Shown here: positions 41,385 to 50,551 of the stretch, in pieces
Numbering within the stretch: the stretch's first letter is position 1
How the letters are laid out: each line of letters opens with the position of its first letter
Source of the DNA: Psychroflexus aestuariivivens
Lineage (GTDB): Bacteria; Bacteroidota; Bacteroidia; Flavobacteriales; Flavobacteriaceae
Direction of reading: 5' to 3'
NCBI RefSeq assembly: GCF_004010055.1
Contig: NZ_RQVT01000048.1
Span: forward strand, 1-64,000
Length of the DNA: 64,000 bases
Program-made: the position numbers and the translations under genes
The notes under the pieces: generated by a model
Database searches by the model: none
The model's input: the letters and a program-made list of their open reading frames with translations, nothing else
What the model was told of the DNA's origin: nothing

Positions 41385-42515
41385 TTAAAAAATATTAGAT
41401 ACCGAATTGTAAATTTCTTTTCTAATTGCAGGATTTCCTGCTGCAGCCAATGCGATAGATACTAAAAGTCCAATCATTGCATAAGCGAAATCTCGGCCAA
41501 TCATACCTAAAGCTTTCTTCTTATGTTTGTTGCCTTTTTTCTTTCTAGATAAGCTAATAGCGATTTCTCGTCCACCTATAATTCCTAAGAAAACCCAAGT
41601 TGTACTCATTGGCACAGTAGAAATGAAAAGCTTATAAATCAGCAAAATCACGTAAGACAAGTCAATTAAAGTTGCTGCTCGAATGTCAGAAACTCTGGTT
41701 TTTTCGCTCACCACACCTTGAATTTTGTCTCCACGCAAATAGAATAACAAACCAAGACCAAAAAATATTGTCAATGCAAAAATACTAAACTGAAAAGGTG
41801 TTTGTTCTCGAGGAAGAAAGACAGCGATATTAGCACCATCTTGCATAACCCAAGTCGCCCATAAACAGCCACTTACAACCCATTGAACCATCACCCAATA
41901 TTGACTATGCTTTCTACTTTTGAAGTATTTCCGAATGGTTTTATAAGATAAATACCAAACTAAAAATGAAATTACAAAAGCTAAGATATAACCAGACCAA
42001 CTTTTAAGAACTACAGAAGTAATACCTGAAGTATCAGCACTAAACACACTAAGAAGTAAGAAAGTGGTCGAGACTGGCATTCTCAATCTAGTTAAAATCA
42101 AAAGTACTAAAGGAGCAATAACCTGAAAAAATGTAAACTTTTCAGGATGAGGATAATCTGTGGAACCGTCTGGATTAGTGAGGCGTTGATAAGTAACATC
42201 TCCATCGAAATAAAACCAACTAAAAGATACTGTGGCTAAGAAAATTCCGCCAATAAACAACCATAAAACCCACCATTTTTTGGTTTTATTACTTTCTATA
42301 AAAGTTCCCAAAGATTGAATACTATCGTTGGCAACTGCTGCGTAGGCTGCAAAAAAGAAACCTATCCACATGGCTAGATTGGCATTTGTCGTAGAGGTTG
42401 CAGCAATTATAATTCCAACAACCACGATTCCTAAAAATGTCTTTTCTTCAGATAAGAAATCGAGAATATTTAAATATGGTCGACTTCGGTCGTAACGCTT
42501 AAACTTTTTGGCCAT
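41385..42515 (-). CDS. PiT/PHO4-like inorganic phosphate permease
   Basis: A 376-residue integral membrane protein with about nine or ten helices. Two inverted-repeat signatures of the PHO4 family are visible: AAVANDSIQSLGTFI (about residue 60) and QDGANIAVFLPRE in the second half, each followed by a P-x-STT motif (RMPVSTTFLLL; TVPMSTTWVFLGIIGGRE). These are the substrate-site features of sodium- or proton-coupled phosphate carriers. The text departs from E. coli Pit elsewhere, so phosphate itself is an inference. No PhoU-like partner is adjacent. The stop codon touches the amidohydrolase start. Confidence 0.65.
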   Translation of the reverse strand: MAKKFKRYDRSRPYLNILDFLSEEKTFLGIVVVGIIIAATSTTNANLAMWIGFFFAAYAAVANDSIQSLGTFIESNKTKKWWVLWLFIGGIFLATVSFSWFYFDGDVTYQRLTNPDGSTDYPHPEKFTFFQVIAPLVLLILTRLRMPVSTTFLLLSVFSADTSGITSVVLKSWSGYILAFVISFLVWYLSYKTIRKYFKSRKHSQYWVMVQWVVSGCLWATWVMQDGANIAVFLPREQTPFQFSIFALTIFFGLGLLFYLRGDKIQGVVSEKTRVSDIRAATLIDLSYVILLIYKLFISTVPMSTTWVFLGIIGGREIAISLSRKKKGNKHKKKALGMIGRDFAYAMIGLLVSIALAAAGNPAIRKEIYNSVSNIF

Positions 42516-42607
42516 TTTATTTATTTAAAGCATAATAGAGTTTGACAAAACTACTTATTTTGAATGTTCTAATGTTTCTTTTTTGTTAAGAAAGTTAAAG
42601 ATTTTTT

Positions 42608-44314
42608 TTACCAGTCAAATTGATAAATCAAACCACCCAAAACCTGAATCCCTTGAACATCAAAGTTTTGCCAGCGCTCATAAGAATTACCCAACAAATT
42701 ATTCCCGTTAACAAATGCAGACAGTCGTTTGTTGATGGCATATTCGGCGCTCAAATTTAAATCTACAAAACTTTTTAGCGTCTTTACGTCTTCAGGAGAT
42801 AAGAAAGCATTTCTTTCTCCAACAAAAAATAAACTCCCGCCAAAACGCCATTTTTCAGTAAAATTATAATGACCAAAAGCTTTCAATTCTATATTTGGCA
42901 AATTCCAAGCTTCTGCCTCAAAATCTGTGCTGTAATTTGAATATTTCGCAAAAAGTCCTAAATCCAAATCCTCAATTTCATAATTTATTTCTCCAGAAAA
43001 ACTAATTACATCGATGTCATCGTAAACAACACCAAAAGAATTACCGTTTTCGTAAGCTTCAATCTCTTGTGCAGTAAAAACTCTAGGATTATTTTTGAAC
43101 AAGGCATAATTTTCTGTACTAGCGTAATTTATTTGCGTGGAAAAGAACAAATTGTCAAGCAATTTTGTATTGAAACCTGCAAACGCATCAAACATATTAT
43201 TGCTAGGCGCAACAAATAAAGTTGGTGAAACAAAAGGATTGATTTCAGAAAAATTAGCATAAGTATTCTGCTCTAAACCACCGTCTACGCCAACAAAAAC
43301 ATTTTGTGCGCCATCGTTAAGTTTCAAATCTGCTCTCAAATCCGGATAAATGAAAAAATCTGATTCGCTGTTTTCAAGATCTGAATTATAAACCAATTCT
43401 GTTCCAATTTTTAGATTCAAATCCTCAATTTTAAAACTCATAAAAGGATTCAAACTCATCTGAAGATATTGGTAATTAATGCTATTTTCAGTATCATCAA
43501 ATCTGTTTTCAAATTTTCCATTTAGAAAATCTAATTTCAAATTTGCTTTCAAAAGTTGTTGTGCCAGTGGCAATTCAAACTGAGGTTGAATATCCAAACG
43601 CTGTTCAGCACTGCTAAAATCATCACTAAAATTCTGAAATGACAAATCAACTTTATCCAAAATTCCATTGTAGAAATTGATACCACCTAATAATTTCAAA
43701 CCTAAATATGTTTGTTGTGGATCAATTTCTGAAATCTGTGTATCAGAAAAATCATCAACATTAGGTAAACCATAATAATTATATTGTCTGTGTGAAATTT
43801 CAATTCCAGAATTCCATATAAAATTACGCTGTTCTGAAGTGAAATTCAGACCTAATTCAGAATCTGAAAAATGATCGTCCAAAACTACATCTTCAATACC
43901 GCCTTGGGAAGACAAATGCGACAATGAAATATCTAAATTCTTACCGCGATCAATATTCAACTGGCCAAAAAATTCAGCTAAAATAGTGGTGTAATTTCCA
44001 AAGCCAACTTTTGCATAATTGTTGAAATATCTAGGCCTTTGGGTACGTTTGACCCCAGAAGCTTGGCCTTTTGCAGGAGTAAATGTAGATGCCACTGGGA
44101 CATCGACAAATTCGTATTCCAAACTTTTTCGTTGTTGTGAAATTGTGTCTTTAAGGCTAGGATTTTGTTTAATTTTGAAGGCGTCATTCACCGTTGGTGA
44201 ATATTGTTTCACAATAATCATCCGATCGGATTTGATGGTATCGTTTTGACCAATTAGAAATTGACAACTCAAAAAAACAAGACTAAGCAAGCATAATTTT
44301 GAAATAACTTTCAT
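42608..44314 (-). CDS. TonB-dependent-receptor-like outer-membrane barrel without a plug
   Basis: A 568-residue exported protein with a signal peptide (MKVISKLCLLSLVFLSCQFLIGQ). After a proline-rich N-terminal region (DIVKQYSPTVNDAFKIKQ-type text, then ASGVKRTQRPRYFNNYAKVGFGNY) the rest is a run of amphipathic strands with tyrosine- and phenylalanine-rich turns, ending in GGLIYQFDW. The final FVNGNNLLGNSYERW segment is the typical TonB-receptor last-strands motif. A plug domain and a clear TonB box are absent, so it may act as a barrel only. I chose ATG 44314, since the earlier start at 44335 adds a charged heptapeptide. The substrate is unknown. Confidence 0.78.
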   Translation of the reverse strand: MKVISKLCLLSLVFLSCQFLIGQNDTIKSDRMIIVKQYSPTVNDAFKIKQNPSLKDTISQQRKSLEYEFVDVPVASTFTPAKGQASGVKRTQRPRYFNNYAKVGFGNYTTILAEFFGQLNIDRGKNLDISLSHLSSQGGIEDVVLDDHFSDSELGLNFTSEQRNFIWNSGIEISHRQYNYYGLPNVDDFSDTQISEIDPQQTYLGLKLLGGINFYNGILDKVDLSFQNFSDDFSSAEQRLDIQPQFELPLAQQLLKANLKLDFLNGKFENRFDDTENSINYQYLQMSLNPFMSFKIEDLNLKIGTELVYNSDLENSESDFFIYPDLRADLKLNDGAQNVFVGVDGGLEQNTYANFSEINPFVSPTLFVAPSNNMFDAFAGFNTKLLDNLFFSTQINYASTENYALFKNNPRVFTAQEIEAYENGNSFGVVYDDIDVISFSGEINYEIEDLDLGLFAKYSNYSTDFEAEAWNLPNIELKAFGHYNFTEKWRFGGSLFFVGERNAFLSPEDVKTLKSFVDLNLSAEYAINKRLSAFVNGNNLLGNSYERWQNFDVQGIQVLGGLIYQFDW

Positions 44315-44429
44315 GGGTTTCCTAGTTAAATTCACTTTTACAAATAAAGCAATCTTTTGATTAATAAATAACTCTTAAAGCACTTATTTTATTTCATTGA
44401 AAAGCATATTTTTAAACAAAATACGCTTT

Positions 44430-45812
44430 ATGACAACTGAAGAAATCTCTCAAAAACTAAAAGCACAAGATGAATTTTTTAAATCCAAGCAACTTGATGA
44501 TTTAGATTTCAGAATTGAAAAGTTGAAAGCTTTAAAAAGTGAAATGAAAACTCAGGAAAAAGCCATAATTGAAGCCATTTACAAAGATTTCAGAAAACCA
44601 GAATTTGAAGTTTTGAGCAACGAATTGTTTGTGATTTACAAAGAATTGAATCTTTTTATCAGATGTTTAAAATCTTGGCAAAAACCAAAAAGCGTTTCTT
44701 CAGCTTGGCTAAATTTTCCTTCTAAGGATAAAATTTACCGTGTGGCTTGGGGCAAAGTATTAGTTATTGCGCCATGGAATTACCCGTTCCAATTATCAAT
44801 TACACCACTTATTGGCGCAATAGCTTGTGGAAACACCGTTGTATTGAAACCGTCCGAATATGCGCCAAATACAGCCGATATTTTAGAAAAAATAATTGAA
44901 AATGTGTTTGATCACAAACATGCTTTGGTTTGTCAAGGTGCGGTAGAAACTTCAAAAAACTTGTTGAATCAGAAATGGGATTATGTTTTTTTTACAGGAA
45001 GTGTGCCAGTTGGTAGAATTGTTTCTCAAGCTATCGCCGAAAACATGACACCTCACACTTTGGAACTTGGCGGAAAAAATCCATGTATAGTAGATGAAAC
45101 TGCAAATTTAGAAGTAGCTGCAAAACGCATTTGCTGGGGAAAGTTCCTCAACGCTGGACAAACATGTATTGCACCAGATTATTTGTTGATTCACAGTAGT
45201 TTAAAAACTGAGTTTGTAAAAAAATTAATCGACACGCTTAAAACTTTTTATCAATCAAATTTTGAAAATAATCCCGATTATGCTGGCATTATCAGCCAAA
45301 AACATTTTGATAGATTGGTGGAATTTCTGAAAAATGAAAAATTGATTTTTGGTGGTGAATCCAATGCTGAATTGCTCCACATCTCCCCTACTTTAGTCGA
45401 TGCACCAGATTTTGATTCCAAAATAATGGAGGAAGAAATTTTTGGACCAATCTTACCAATTTACACATATGAAAATTTTGAGGAGATGTCAGAAATCATA
45501 AAACGTTTTGACAAACCACTTTCTTTGTATGTTTTCAGTACAAATAAGTCAAATATTGAAAAAGTAAATCACGAATTTGATTTTGGTGGCGGAGTGATTA
45601 ACGATTGTATTGTGCATTTTGTGAATGACAAACTACCCTTTGGTGGCGTTGGTTCAAGTGGACTTGGCAATTATCATGGCAAACATTCTTTTGAAACCTT
45701 TACACGACAAAAGTCTATTGTCCATCGGAAAAACTGGCTTGATATTCCTGTAAAATATCCACCTTATAACCAAGTCAAATTATTCAAAAAATTCATGAAT
45801 TTTTTTCGATGA
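44430..45812 (+). CDS. Aldehyde dehydrogenase
   Basis: A 460-residue NAD(P)-dependent aldehyde dehydrogenase. Cofactor-fold motifs are APWNYPFQLSITPLIGAIA, TVVLKPSEYAP and FTGSVPVGRIV. The general base Glu is in TLELGGKNPC and the nucleophile Cys in NAGQTCIAPDYLL. EEIFGPILPIYTYEN and the C-terminal LPFGGVGSSGLGNYHGKHSF match the short ALDH3-like branch (similar to fatty/benzaldehyde dehydrogenases). ATG 44430 (MTTEEISQ) is preferred to an in-frame TTG at 44397. Its end overlaps the convergent pxpC gene by 20 bases. Confidence 0.93.
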   Translation: MTTEEISQKLKAQDEFFKSKQLDDLDFRIEKLKALKSEMKTQEKAIIEAIYKDFRKPEFEVLSNELFVIYKELNLFIRCLKSWQKPKSVSSAWLNFPSKDKIYRVAWGKVLVIAPWNYPFQLSITPLIGAIACGNTVVLKPSEYAPNTADILEKIIENVFDHKHALVCQGAVETSKNLLNQKWDYVFFTGSVPVGRIVSQAIAENMTPHTLELGGKNPCIVDETANLEVAAKRICWGKFLNAGQTCIAPDYLLIHSSLKTEFVKKLIDTLKTFYQSNFENNPDYAGIISQKHFDRLVEFLKNEKLIFGGESNAELLHISPTLVDAPDFDSKIMEEEIFGPILPIYTYENFEEMSEIIKRFDKPLSLYVFSTNKSNIEKVNHEFDFGGGVINDCIVHFVNDKLPFGGVGSSGLGNYHGKHSFETFTRQKSIVHRKNWLDIPVKYPPYNQVKLFKKFMNFFR

Positions 45813-46644
45813 TTTGAAATTTCATTTTGCTTTTCACACTTTTTTGACTCAATAGATTTATTGAATTTTCAGTCAGCTGAAGTATTCTGGGATAACCACC
45901 AGTAACTTGCGCATCCCGCATCAAAACAATAAGTTTGCCCTGAGGTGTAAATTGAATTGTGCCAGGCAAAACAGGACCAGTAATAATCTCATCCAACTCA
46001 TTATCCAATCTTTCCTGAATTTGATATGCCATTCTATTTGTATTCTTAGATAATGAAAATTCAGCATTTTTTAGTTGATATTTTAAGGTTTTGCTCAACT
46101 TATGGAATTCCGCACCTGGAAAAGCTTCAAGTATTTGAGAATTATAATCCAATTCATGCTTAACTTCAGGATTTTTCTGAAATTCATCTTCAAATTCTTC
46201 ATAATCTAAAACATCACCTTTGCTGAAGTTAGCCTTTGTTAGCGGATTATAAAAACTTTGGCTTCCAAAAACAGATTTTGATTTGAAACCATTTTTCACA
46301 GCAAGATAAGCCCAAACACTAGAGTTCAAATGTTTTATTTTCAAAATATCATTAGGCTTCACATCAATAGGTACGAAAGTTTGTATTGGACTATCATTCA
46401 AAAAAACATCGGCATCAATTGCAGAAACAGTCACCAGAGTCGGGAGATTGAATTCAACTTCTAAACCTTGCTGAAAAAATTCAATTACTGCTGAATTTTC
46501 TGGATTTCCTAACACCGAATTAGCCAAACCAACTAGATTACGATCCATCACACCCGAAATTGGGACACCAAAAGACATGGCTTCTGTACGTCCAAAGTCT
46601 TGCAGTGATGAGAAAAACCCAGGTTTCAATATTTTTAAACTCAT
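45793..46644 (-). CDS. pxpC: 5-oxoprolinase subunit C (KipA/biotin-dependent carboxyltransferase-like)
   Basis: A 283-residue subunit of the ATP-dependent 5-oxoprolinase PxpABC. It opens with the family sequence ILKPGFFSSLQDFGRTE and has SFGVPISGVMDRNLVGLANSVLGNPENSA, then the core RMAYQIQERLD and GPVLPGTIQFTPQGKLIVLMRDAQVTGGYPR. It starts 4 bases inside the end of pxpB (overlap ATGA-type), giving a tight pxpA-pxpB-pxpC operon. The gene end overlaps the aldehyde dehydrogenase by 20 bases. Confidence 0.9.
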   Translation of the reverse strand: MSLKILKPGFFSSLQDFGRTEAMSFGVPISGVMDRNLVGLANSVLGNPENSAVIEFFQQGLEVEFNLPTLVTVSAIDADVFLNDSPIQTFVPIDVKPNDILKIKHLNSSVWAYLAVKNGFKSKSVFGSQSFYNPLTKANFSKGDVLDYEEFEDEFQKNPEVKHELDYNSQILEAFPGAEFHKLSKTLKYQLKNAEFSLSKNTNRMAYQIQERLDNELDEIITGPVLPGTIQFTPQGKLIVLMRDAQVTGGYPRILQLTENSINLLSQKSVKSKMKFQIIEKNS

Positions 46645-47363
46645 AATTTTATTGACTTTAATTCGTAATCCTGTAAGTTATTTTCAATGTGTTGAAATTC
46701 TGATTTTGAAATAGGCATAAATTTCAAAAACTGACCAGAATTCAACAAAGTCTTCGATTCACTTTTCGAAAAATCAAATAAAGGAATTGGAGTTTGTCCA
46801 ATAATTTGCCAACCGCCAGGAGACGATATCGGATAGATGCCAGTTTGCTCCCCACCGATACCAACAGCACCTGCATTAATATTGGATCTTGGCTGTGATT
46901 TTCGTCTAGAAAATAGCTTTGAATTTAATCCGCCTAAATACGGGAATCCAGGTAAAAAACCAATGAAATAAACTAAATATTTTGGTTCAGAATGCAATTT
47001 GATAATTTCAGAAGTTTCTAAAGATTTTAAACTAGAAATTTCTTGAAGATCAATACCGAATTCTTCGTCATAACAGACAGGTATTTCAAGGACAGAATTA
47101 GATATTTCATCTTTTAGTTTTGCCGCTTCTAACAGTTTTAAAATTTCATTTTTTTTGTCATAAAATTTATTTATAGTAAATCTATAAATAATTAACAATG
47201 AATTGTATGTGTTAATTATTTGAAGTATTTGTTTAGGTTCCTTTTCTAATAATACATTTTTAAAAGACAATAAATTATTGAGCAATTTTTGATTGATTTC
47301 GGTATCAAATTGAATCAAAATTGAGTGTTCATTATATTGAATAAAAGTTGCAGTATTCAGCAT
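46641..47363 (-). CDS. pxpB: 5-oxoprolinase subunit B (KipI-like)
   Basis: A 240-residue KipI/PxpB family protein. The hallmark is YFIGFLPGFPYLGGLNSK (about residues 135-152), followed by RRKSQPRSNINAGAVGIGG and TGIYPISSPGGWQIIGQTP. It joins PxpC and PxpA to cleave 5-oxoproline to glutamate using ATP. The Bacillus KipI counterpart was first described as a kinase inhibitor. The gene is 5 bases after pxpA. Confidence 0.92.
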   Translation of the reverse strand: MLNTATFIQYNEHSILIQFDTEINQKLLNNLLSFKNVLLEKEPKQILQIINTYNSLLIIYRFTINKFYDKKNEILKLLEAAKLKDEISNSVLEIPVCYDEEFGIDLQEISSLKSLETSEIIKLHSEPKYLVYFIGFLPGFPYLGGLNSKLFSRRKSQPRSNINAGAVGIGGEQTGIYPISSPGGWQIIGQTPIPLFDFSKSESKTLLNSGQFLKFMPISKSEFQHIENNLQDYELKSIKL

Positions 47364-47368
47364 TTGAA

Positions 47369-48100
47369 TTAACGTATTTTAATGTGATTATCATTTAAAA
47401 ATTTGATTAAATATTTCAGAATTTCAATTGAATTTGGTGTGTCACTGTGCAAACAAATAGTATCAAATTTTTGAGAAATTCTTTTATTATTTATGGTTTT
47501 AATTTCATTCAACTGAATCATTTTTTGAACTCGCTTAGCAATGATTTCCTTATCAGTTATAACGGCAAAATTTTGTGTTCTCGACACCAAACTTAAGTCG
47601 GGATTATAATTTCGATCTGCAAAACCTTCTTTCCAAAATTGAATATTTTTATCTTTAAAAATGGATATTTCTGAATTTGGCGGCACAAAAACGACTAACT
47701 TTTTGTTGCGTTCTTTAACAACTTCAAAAACAATTTTAGAAATATCACTATTCGATTTTAAGTCATTATATAGTGCACCATGTGGTTTCACATGATGCAG
47801 CTCCGCTCCTACTTCATTGCAAGCCTTTTCAACCAAGTTAATTTGTTGGTGTAAATGATTTTTAAGCTCTGAAAAAGATATTTTTAAAGATTTTCTACCG
47901 AAATTTTCAAAATCAGGATACGATGGATGCGCACCTATTTTAGTACTGTTCGTTTTAGCTAAACGGACAGCTTTCAATACTGTATCATAATTTCCAAAAT
48001 GTCCACCACAAGCAATATTACAAGATGATACAAGCGGAAAAATTTGCGCATCAAAATTACCACCTTCAGCTAAATCACAATTTAAATCTACAGAATTCAA
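47369..48100 (-). CDS. pxpA: 5-oxoprolinase subunit A (LamB/YcsF family)
   Basis: A 243-residue YcsF-family protein that leads the operon. It starts with VDLNCDLAEG and has the SCNIACGGHFG, KIGAHPSYPDFENFGRK and HHVKPHGALYNDL motifs, which contain the catalytic/metal residues. FVPPNSEIS and FADRNYNPDLSLVSR follow. The three subunits together salvage 5-oxoproline, a damage product of glutamine and glutathione. The 190-base region to the divergent barrel gene should hold both promoters; no strong consensus pair was found. Confidence 0.92.
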   Translation of the reverse strand: MNSVDLNCDLAEGGNFDAQIFPLVSSCNIACGGHFGNYDTVLKAVRLAKTNSTKIGAHPSYPDFENFGRKSLKISFSELKNHLHQQINLVEKACNEVGAELHHVKPHGALYNDLKSNSDISKIVFEVVKERNKKLVVFVPPNSEISIFKDKNIQFWKEGFADRNYNPDLSLVSRTQNFAVITDKEIIAKRVQKMIQLNEIKTINNKRISQKFDTICLHSDTPNSIEILKYLIKFLNDNHIKIR

Positions 48101-48290
48101 AACTTTTTGGATAAATATAGTAAATCATAAGCGTTTAGTAAAAAGCCTCAAATCTTCATTAATTAGCACAAACCTTAACTATATGATATTTAAGGTGTTA
48201 AAATTAACATATTAAATTAATTATGAGTAAATTTTTTAAATTTTAAAAATTTTGCTACATTAGTAAACTAATCTTAAAAATTATACAATT

Positions 48291-48785
48291 ATGAAAAGAG
48301 TTATTTTAACAGCAGCAGTAATGTTATTTGCCTTTCAATTTAGTATGGCTCAAGATGAAAAAATCACAGTAGGTGCACATTTTGGTATTCCTGCTGCAGG
48401 AGATGCGACTGATCTAACAACGTCAAATGTTGGCTTTGATGCTTCCTTTTATTTTGCAAATGATATTATCGAAGGTTTAGACCTAGGTTTAAGTTCAGGA
48501 TACACTGTATTTTTCGGTGATGAAATTGAAGGTGTTGGAGAACTTGACGATTTTTCATTTATTCCAATTGCGGCTTCTGCTAGATATAGTTTTAATCAAA
48601 ACTTCTTTGCAGTAGCAGACCTCGGTTATGCGGTTGGCGTTAGCGATGATACTGAAGGTGGATTTTATTACCAACCAAAATTTGGTTATATGTTTGGAAG
48701 CGTTGAGATATCCGCTTTCTACAAAGTATTTGAAGATGAATCTACACTTGGTTCTTTAGGAGTTGGTCTTGGTTACAGATTCTAA
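48291..48785 (+). CDS. Small outer-membrane beta-barrel protein
   Basis: A 164-residue exported protein with a signal peptide (MKRVILTAAVMLFAFQFSMAQ). The mature part has amphipathic strands (TVGAHFGIPAAG, GLDLGLSSGYTVFFG, FAVADLGYAVGVSD, GYMFGSVEISAFYKVFED) and ends in LGVGLGYRF. This is the pattern of an eight-stranded barrel related to OmpW/porin-family small proteins. It has the same length and style as the barrel at 4029 but no close sequence match. It has its own terminator. Confidence 0.8.
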   Translation: MKRVILTAAVMLFAFQFSMAQDEKITVGAHFGIPAAGDATDLTTSNVGFDASFYFANDIIEGLDLGLSSGYTVFFGDEIEGVGELDDFSFIPIAASARYSFNQNFFAVADLGYAVGVSDDTEGGFYYQPKFGYMFGSVEISAFYKVFEDESTLGSLGVGLGYRF

Positions 48786-48807
48786 ATTGAAGAATCTTTT
48801 TTAAATA

Positions 48808-48840
48808 TAAAAGCCTGCATTTAAAATGTAGGCTTTTTTT
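48808..48840 (+). terminator. Intrinsic terminator of the small barrel gene
   Basis: The stem AAAAGCCTGCATT / AATGTAGGCTTTT (one G-T pair) has a 3-base loop and is followed by a T-run to 48840. It lies 23 bases past the stop. The convergent YifB gene ends 18 bases further on. Confidence 0.8.
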
Positions 48841-48857
48841 AGTTTTGTACTTTACGC

Positions 48858-50396
48858 TTAACCCAACCAACCATCGCGGTCTAAACTTCGATATTGAATA
48901 GCTTCACTAATATGAACGCCTTGAATATTTTCAGACTTTTCAATATCAGCAATGGTTCTGGAGACTTTCAAAATTCGATCGTAAGCACGAGCCGACAAAT
49001 TCAATCGTTCCATAGCGGTTTTTAAAAGATTTTTGGAAGATTCATCTAGTTTACAGTATTTCTTAATCTGCTTTACTCCCATTTGTGCGTTATAATGAAT
49101 TGTTTCAGAATCTTTGAAACGCTCAGTCTGAACTTCTCTCGCAGTAGTCACACGCTTTCTTATTTCAACACTGCTTTCTCCCTTTCGTTCTTCACTCAAT
49201 TTATCAAATGGCACTGGAGTCACTTCTATATGAATGTCAATCCGGTCCAAAAGCGGTCCGCTAATTTTACTCAAATAACGCTGCATTTCTGCTGGTGAAG
49301 AAGTTACTGGCGCATCAGGATCGTTAAAATATCCGCCCGGACTCGGATTCATACTTGCTACGAGCATAAAACTAGATGGATAAGTAACCGTAAATTTCGC
49401 ACGAGAAATTGTTACTTCTCTATCTTCCAAAGGTTGGCGCATCACCTCTAAAACTGTCCGCTTAAATTCTGGTAACTCGTCTAAAAACAATATGCCATTG
49501 TGAGATAATGAAATCTCACCAGGTTGAGGATAAGCTCCGCCGCCGACCAATGCAACATCAGAGATTGTATGATGCGGACTTCTAAATGGACGTTCCGCCA
49601 TTAAACCAACATTTTCTTTGACCCTTCCAACGACGGAATGAATTTTAGTGGTTTCCAGAGCTTCGTGGAGCGACATTGGTGGTAAAATACTAGGCAAACG
49701 TTTGGCGAGCATGGTTTTTCCTGAACCCGGCGGACCAACCATAATAATATTATGACCTCCGGCTGCTGCAATTTCCATGCAACGTTTGATAGATTCTTGA
49801 CCTTTTACATCTGCAAAATCGAATTCAGGATTAGCCAAATTGTTATAAAAAATTTCTCTAGTGTTGATTTTCGTCGGTTCTAGTGCCACATCTTTGTCGA
49901 AAAAATCAATCACTTCTGTAATATTTTCAACACCATAAACTGCTAAATTATCTACGATTGCAGCTTCTTTTGCATTTTGTTTAGGCAAAATAAAACCTTT
50001 GAAACCTTCTTCTCTAGCTTTAATCGCAATTGGCAAAGCACCTTTGATCGGCTGAAGACTTCCATCCAAAGATAATTCTCCCATAATAATATAATCACCT
50101 ATACCAACATCTTTAATTTGAGATGAAGCTGCTAAAATTCCCAATGCTAAAGTCAAATCGTATGCTGAACCTTCCTTTCGCATATCTGCGGGTGCCATAT
50201 TGATGATGATTTTTTTTCCAGGAAATTTGTATCCATTATTTTTCAAAGCGGCTTGAATTCTAAAACTACTTTCTCTTATGGCATTGTCTGGCAAACCTAC
50301 CAAATGGTAACCGATGCCTTTTTCCATGTTTATTTCGACGGTAATTGTTGCTGCTTCAACTCCAAAAACGGAGCTACCAAAAACTTTTATAAGCAT
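48858..50396 (-). CDS. YifB/ComM-family magnesium-chelatase-like AAA+ ATPase
   Basis: A 512-residue hexameric AAA+ protein. An N-terminal Lon-protease-like domain (about residues 1-170; EINMEKGIGYHLVGLPDNAIRE) is followed by the ATPase with Walker A GPPGSGKTMLAKR and Walker B ILFLDELPEF. The Mg-chelatase-type insert RSPHHTISDVALVGGG and the C-terminal ARAYDRILKVSRTIADIE match the family. In some bacteria ComM is a branch-migration helicase for natural transformation; a role in this organism is inferred. Confidence 0.92.
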   Translation of the reverse strand: MLIKVFGSSVFGVEAATITVEINMEKGIGYHLVGLPDNAIRESSFRIQAALKNNGYKFPGKKIIINMAPADMRKEGSAYDLTLALGILAASSQIKDVGIGDYIIMGELSLDGSLQPIKGALPIAIKAREEGFKGFILPKQNAKEAAIVDNLAVYGVENITEVIDFFDKDVALEPTKINTREIFYNNLANPEFDFADVKGQESIKRCMEIAAAGGHNIIMVGPPGSGKTMLAKRLPSILPPMSLHEALETTKIHSVVGRVKENVGLMAERPFRSPHHTISDVALVGGGAYPQPGEISLSHNGILFLDELPEFKRTVLEVMRQPLEDREVTISRAKFTVTYPSSFMLVASMNPSPGGYFNDPDAPVTSSPAEMQRYLSKISGPLLDRIDIHIEVTPVPFDKLSEERKGESSVEIRKRVTTAREVQTERFKDSETIHYNAQMGVKQIKKYCKLDESSKNLLKTAMERLNLSARAYDRILKVSRTIADIEKSENIQGVHISEAIQYRSLDRDGWLG

Positions 50397-50494
50397 AATA
50401 GGTAGATTGTGGTTAGTGAAGTCTAAAATATTAAATAATTTCCAATATATGTAGCCAAAACATAATTAAGCTTATATTTTCTGTTTGATTTTAA

Positions 50495-50530
50495 ATAAAA
50501 AAAACCGAAACTCTAATGAATTTCGGTTTT
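50495..50530 (-). terminator. Intrinsic terminator of pgi
   Basis: The stem AAAACCGAAA (50501-50510) / TTTCGGTTTT (50521-50530) has a 10-base loop. Read on the minus strand it is followed by a T-run; it lies 21 bases past the pgi stop and marks the end of the glycolytic block. Confidence 0.8.
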
Positions 50531-50551
50531 GATCGAATAATAATTTTAAGT

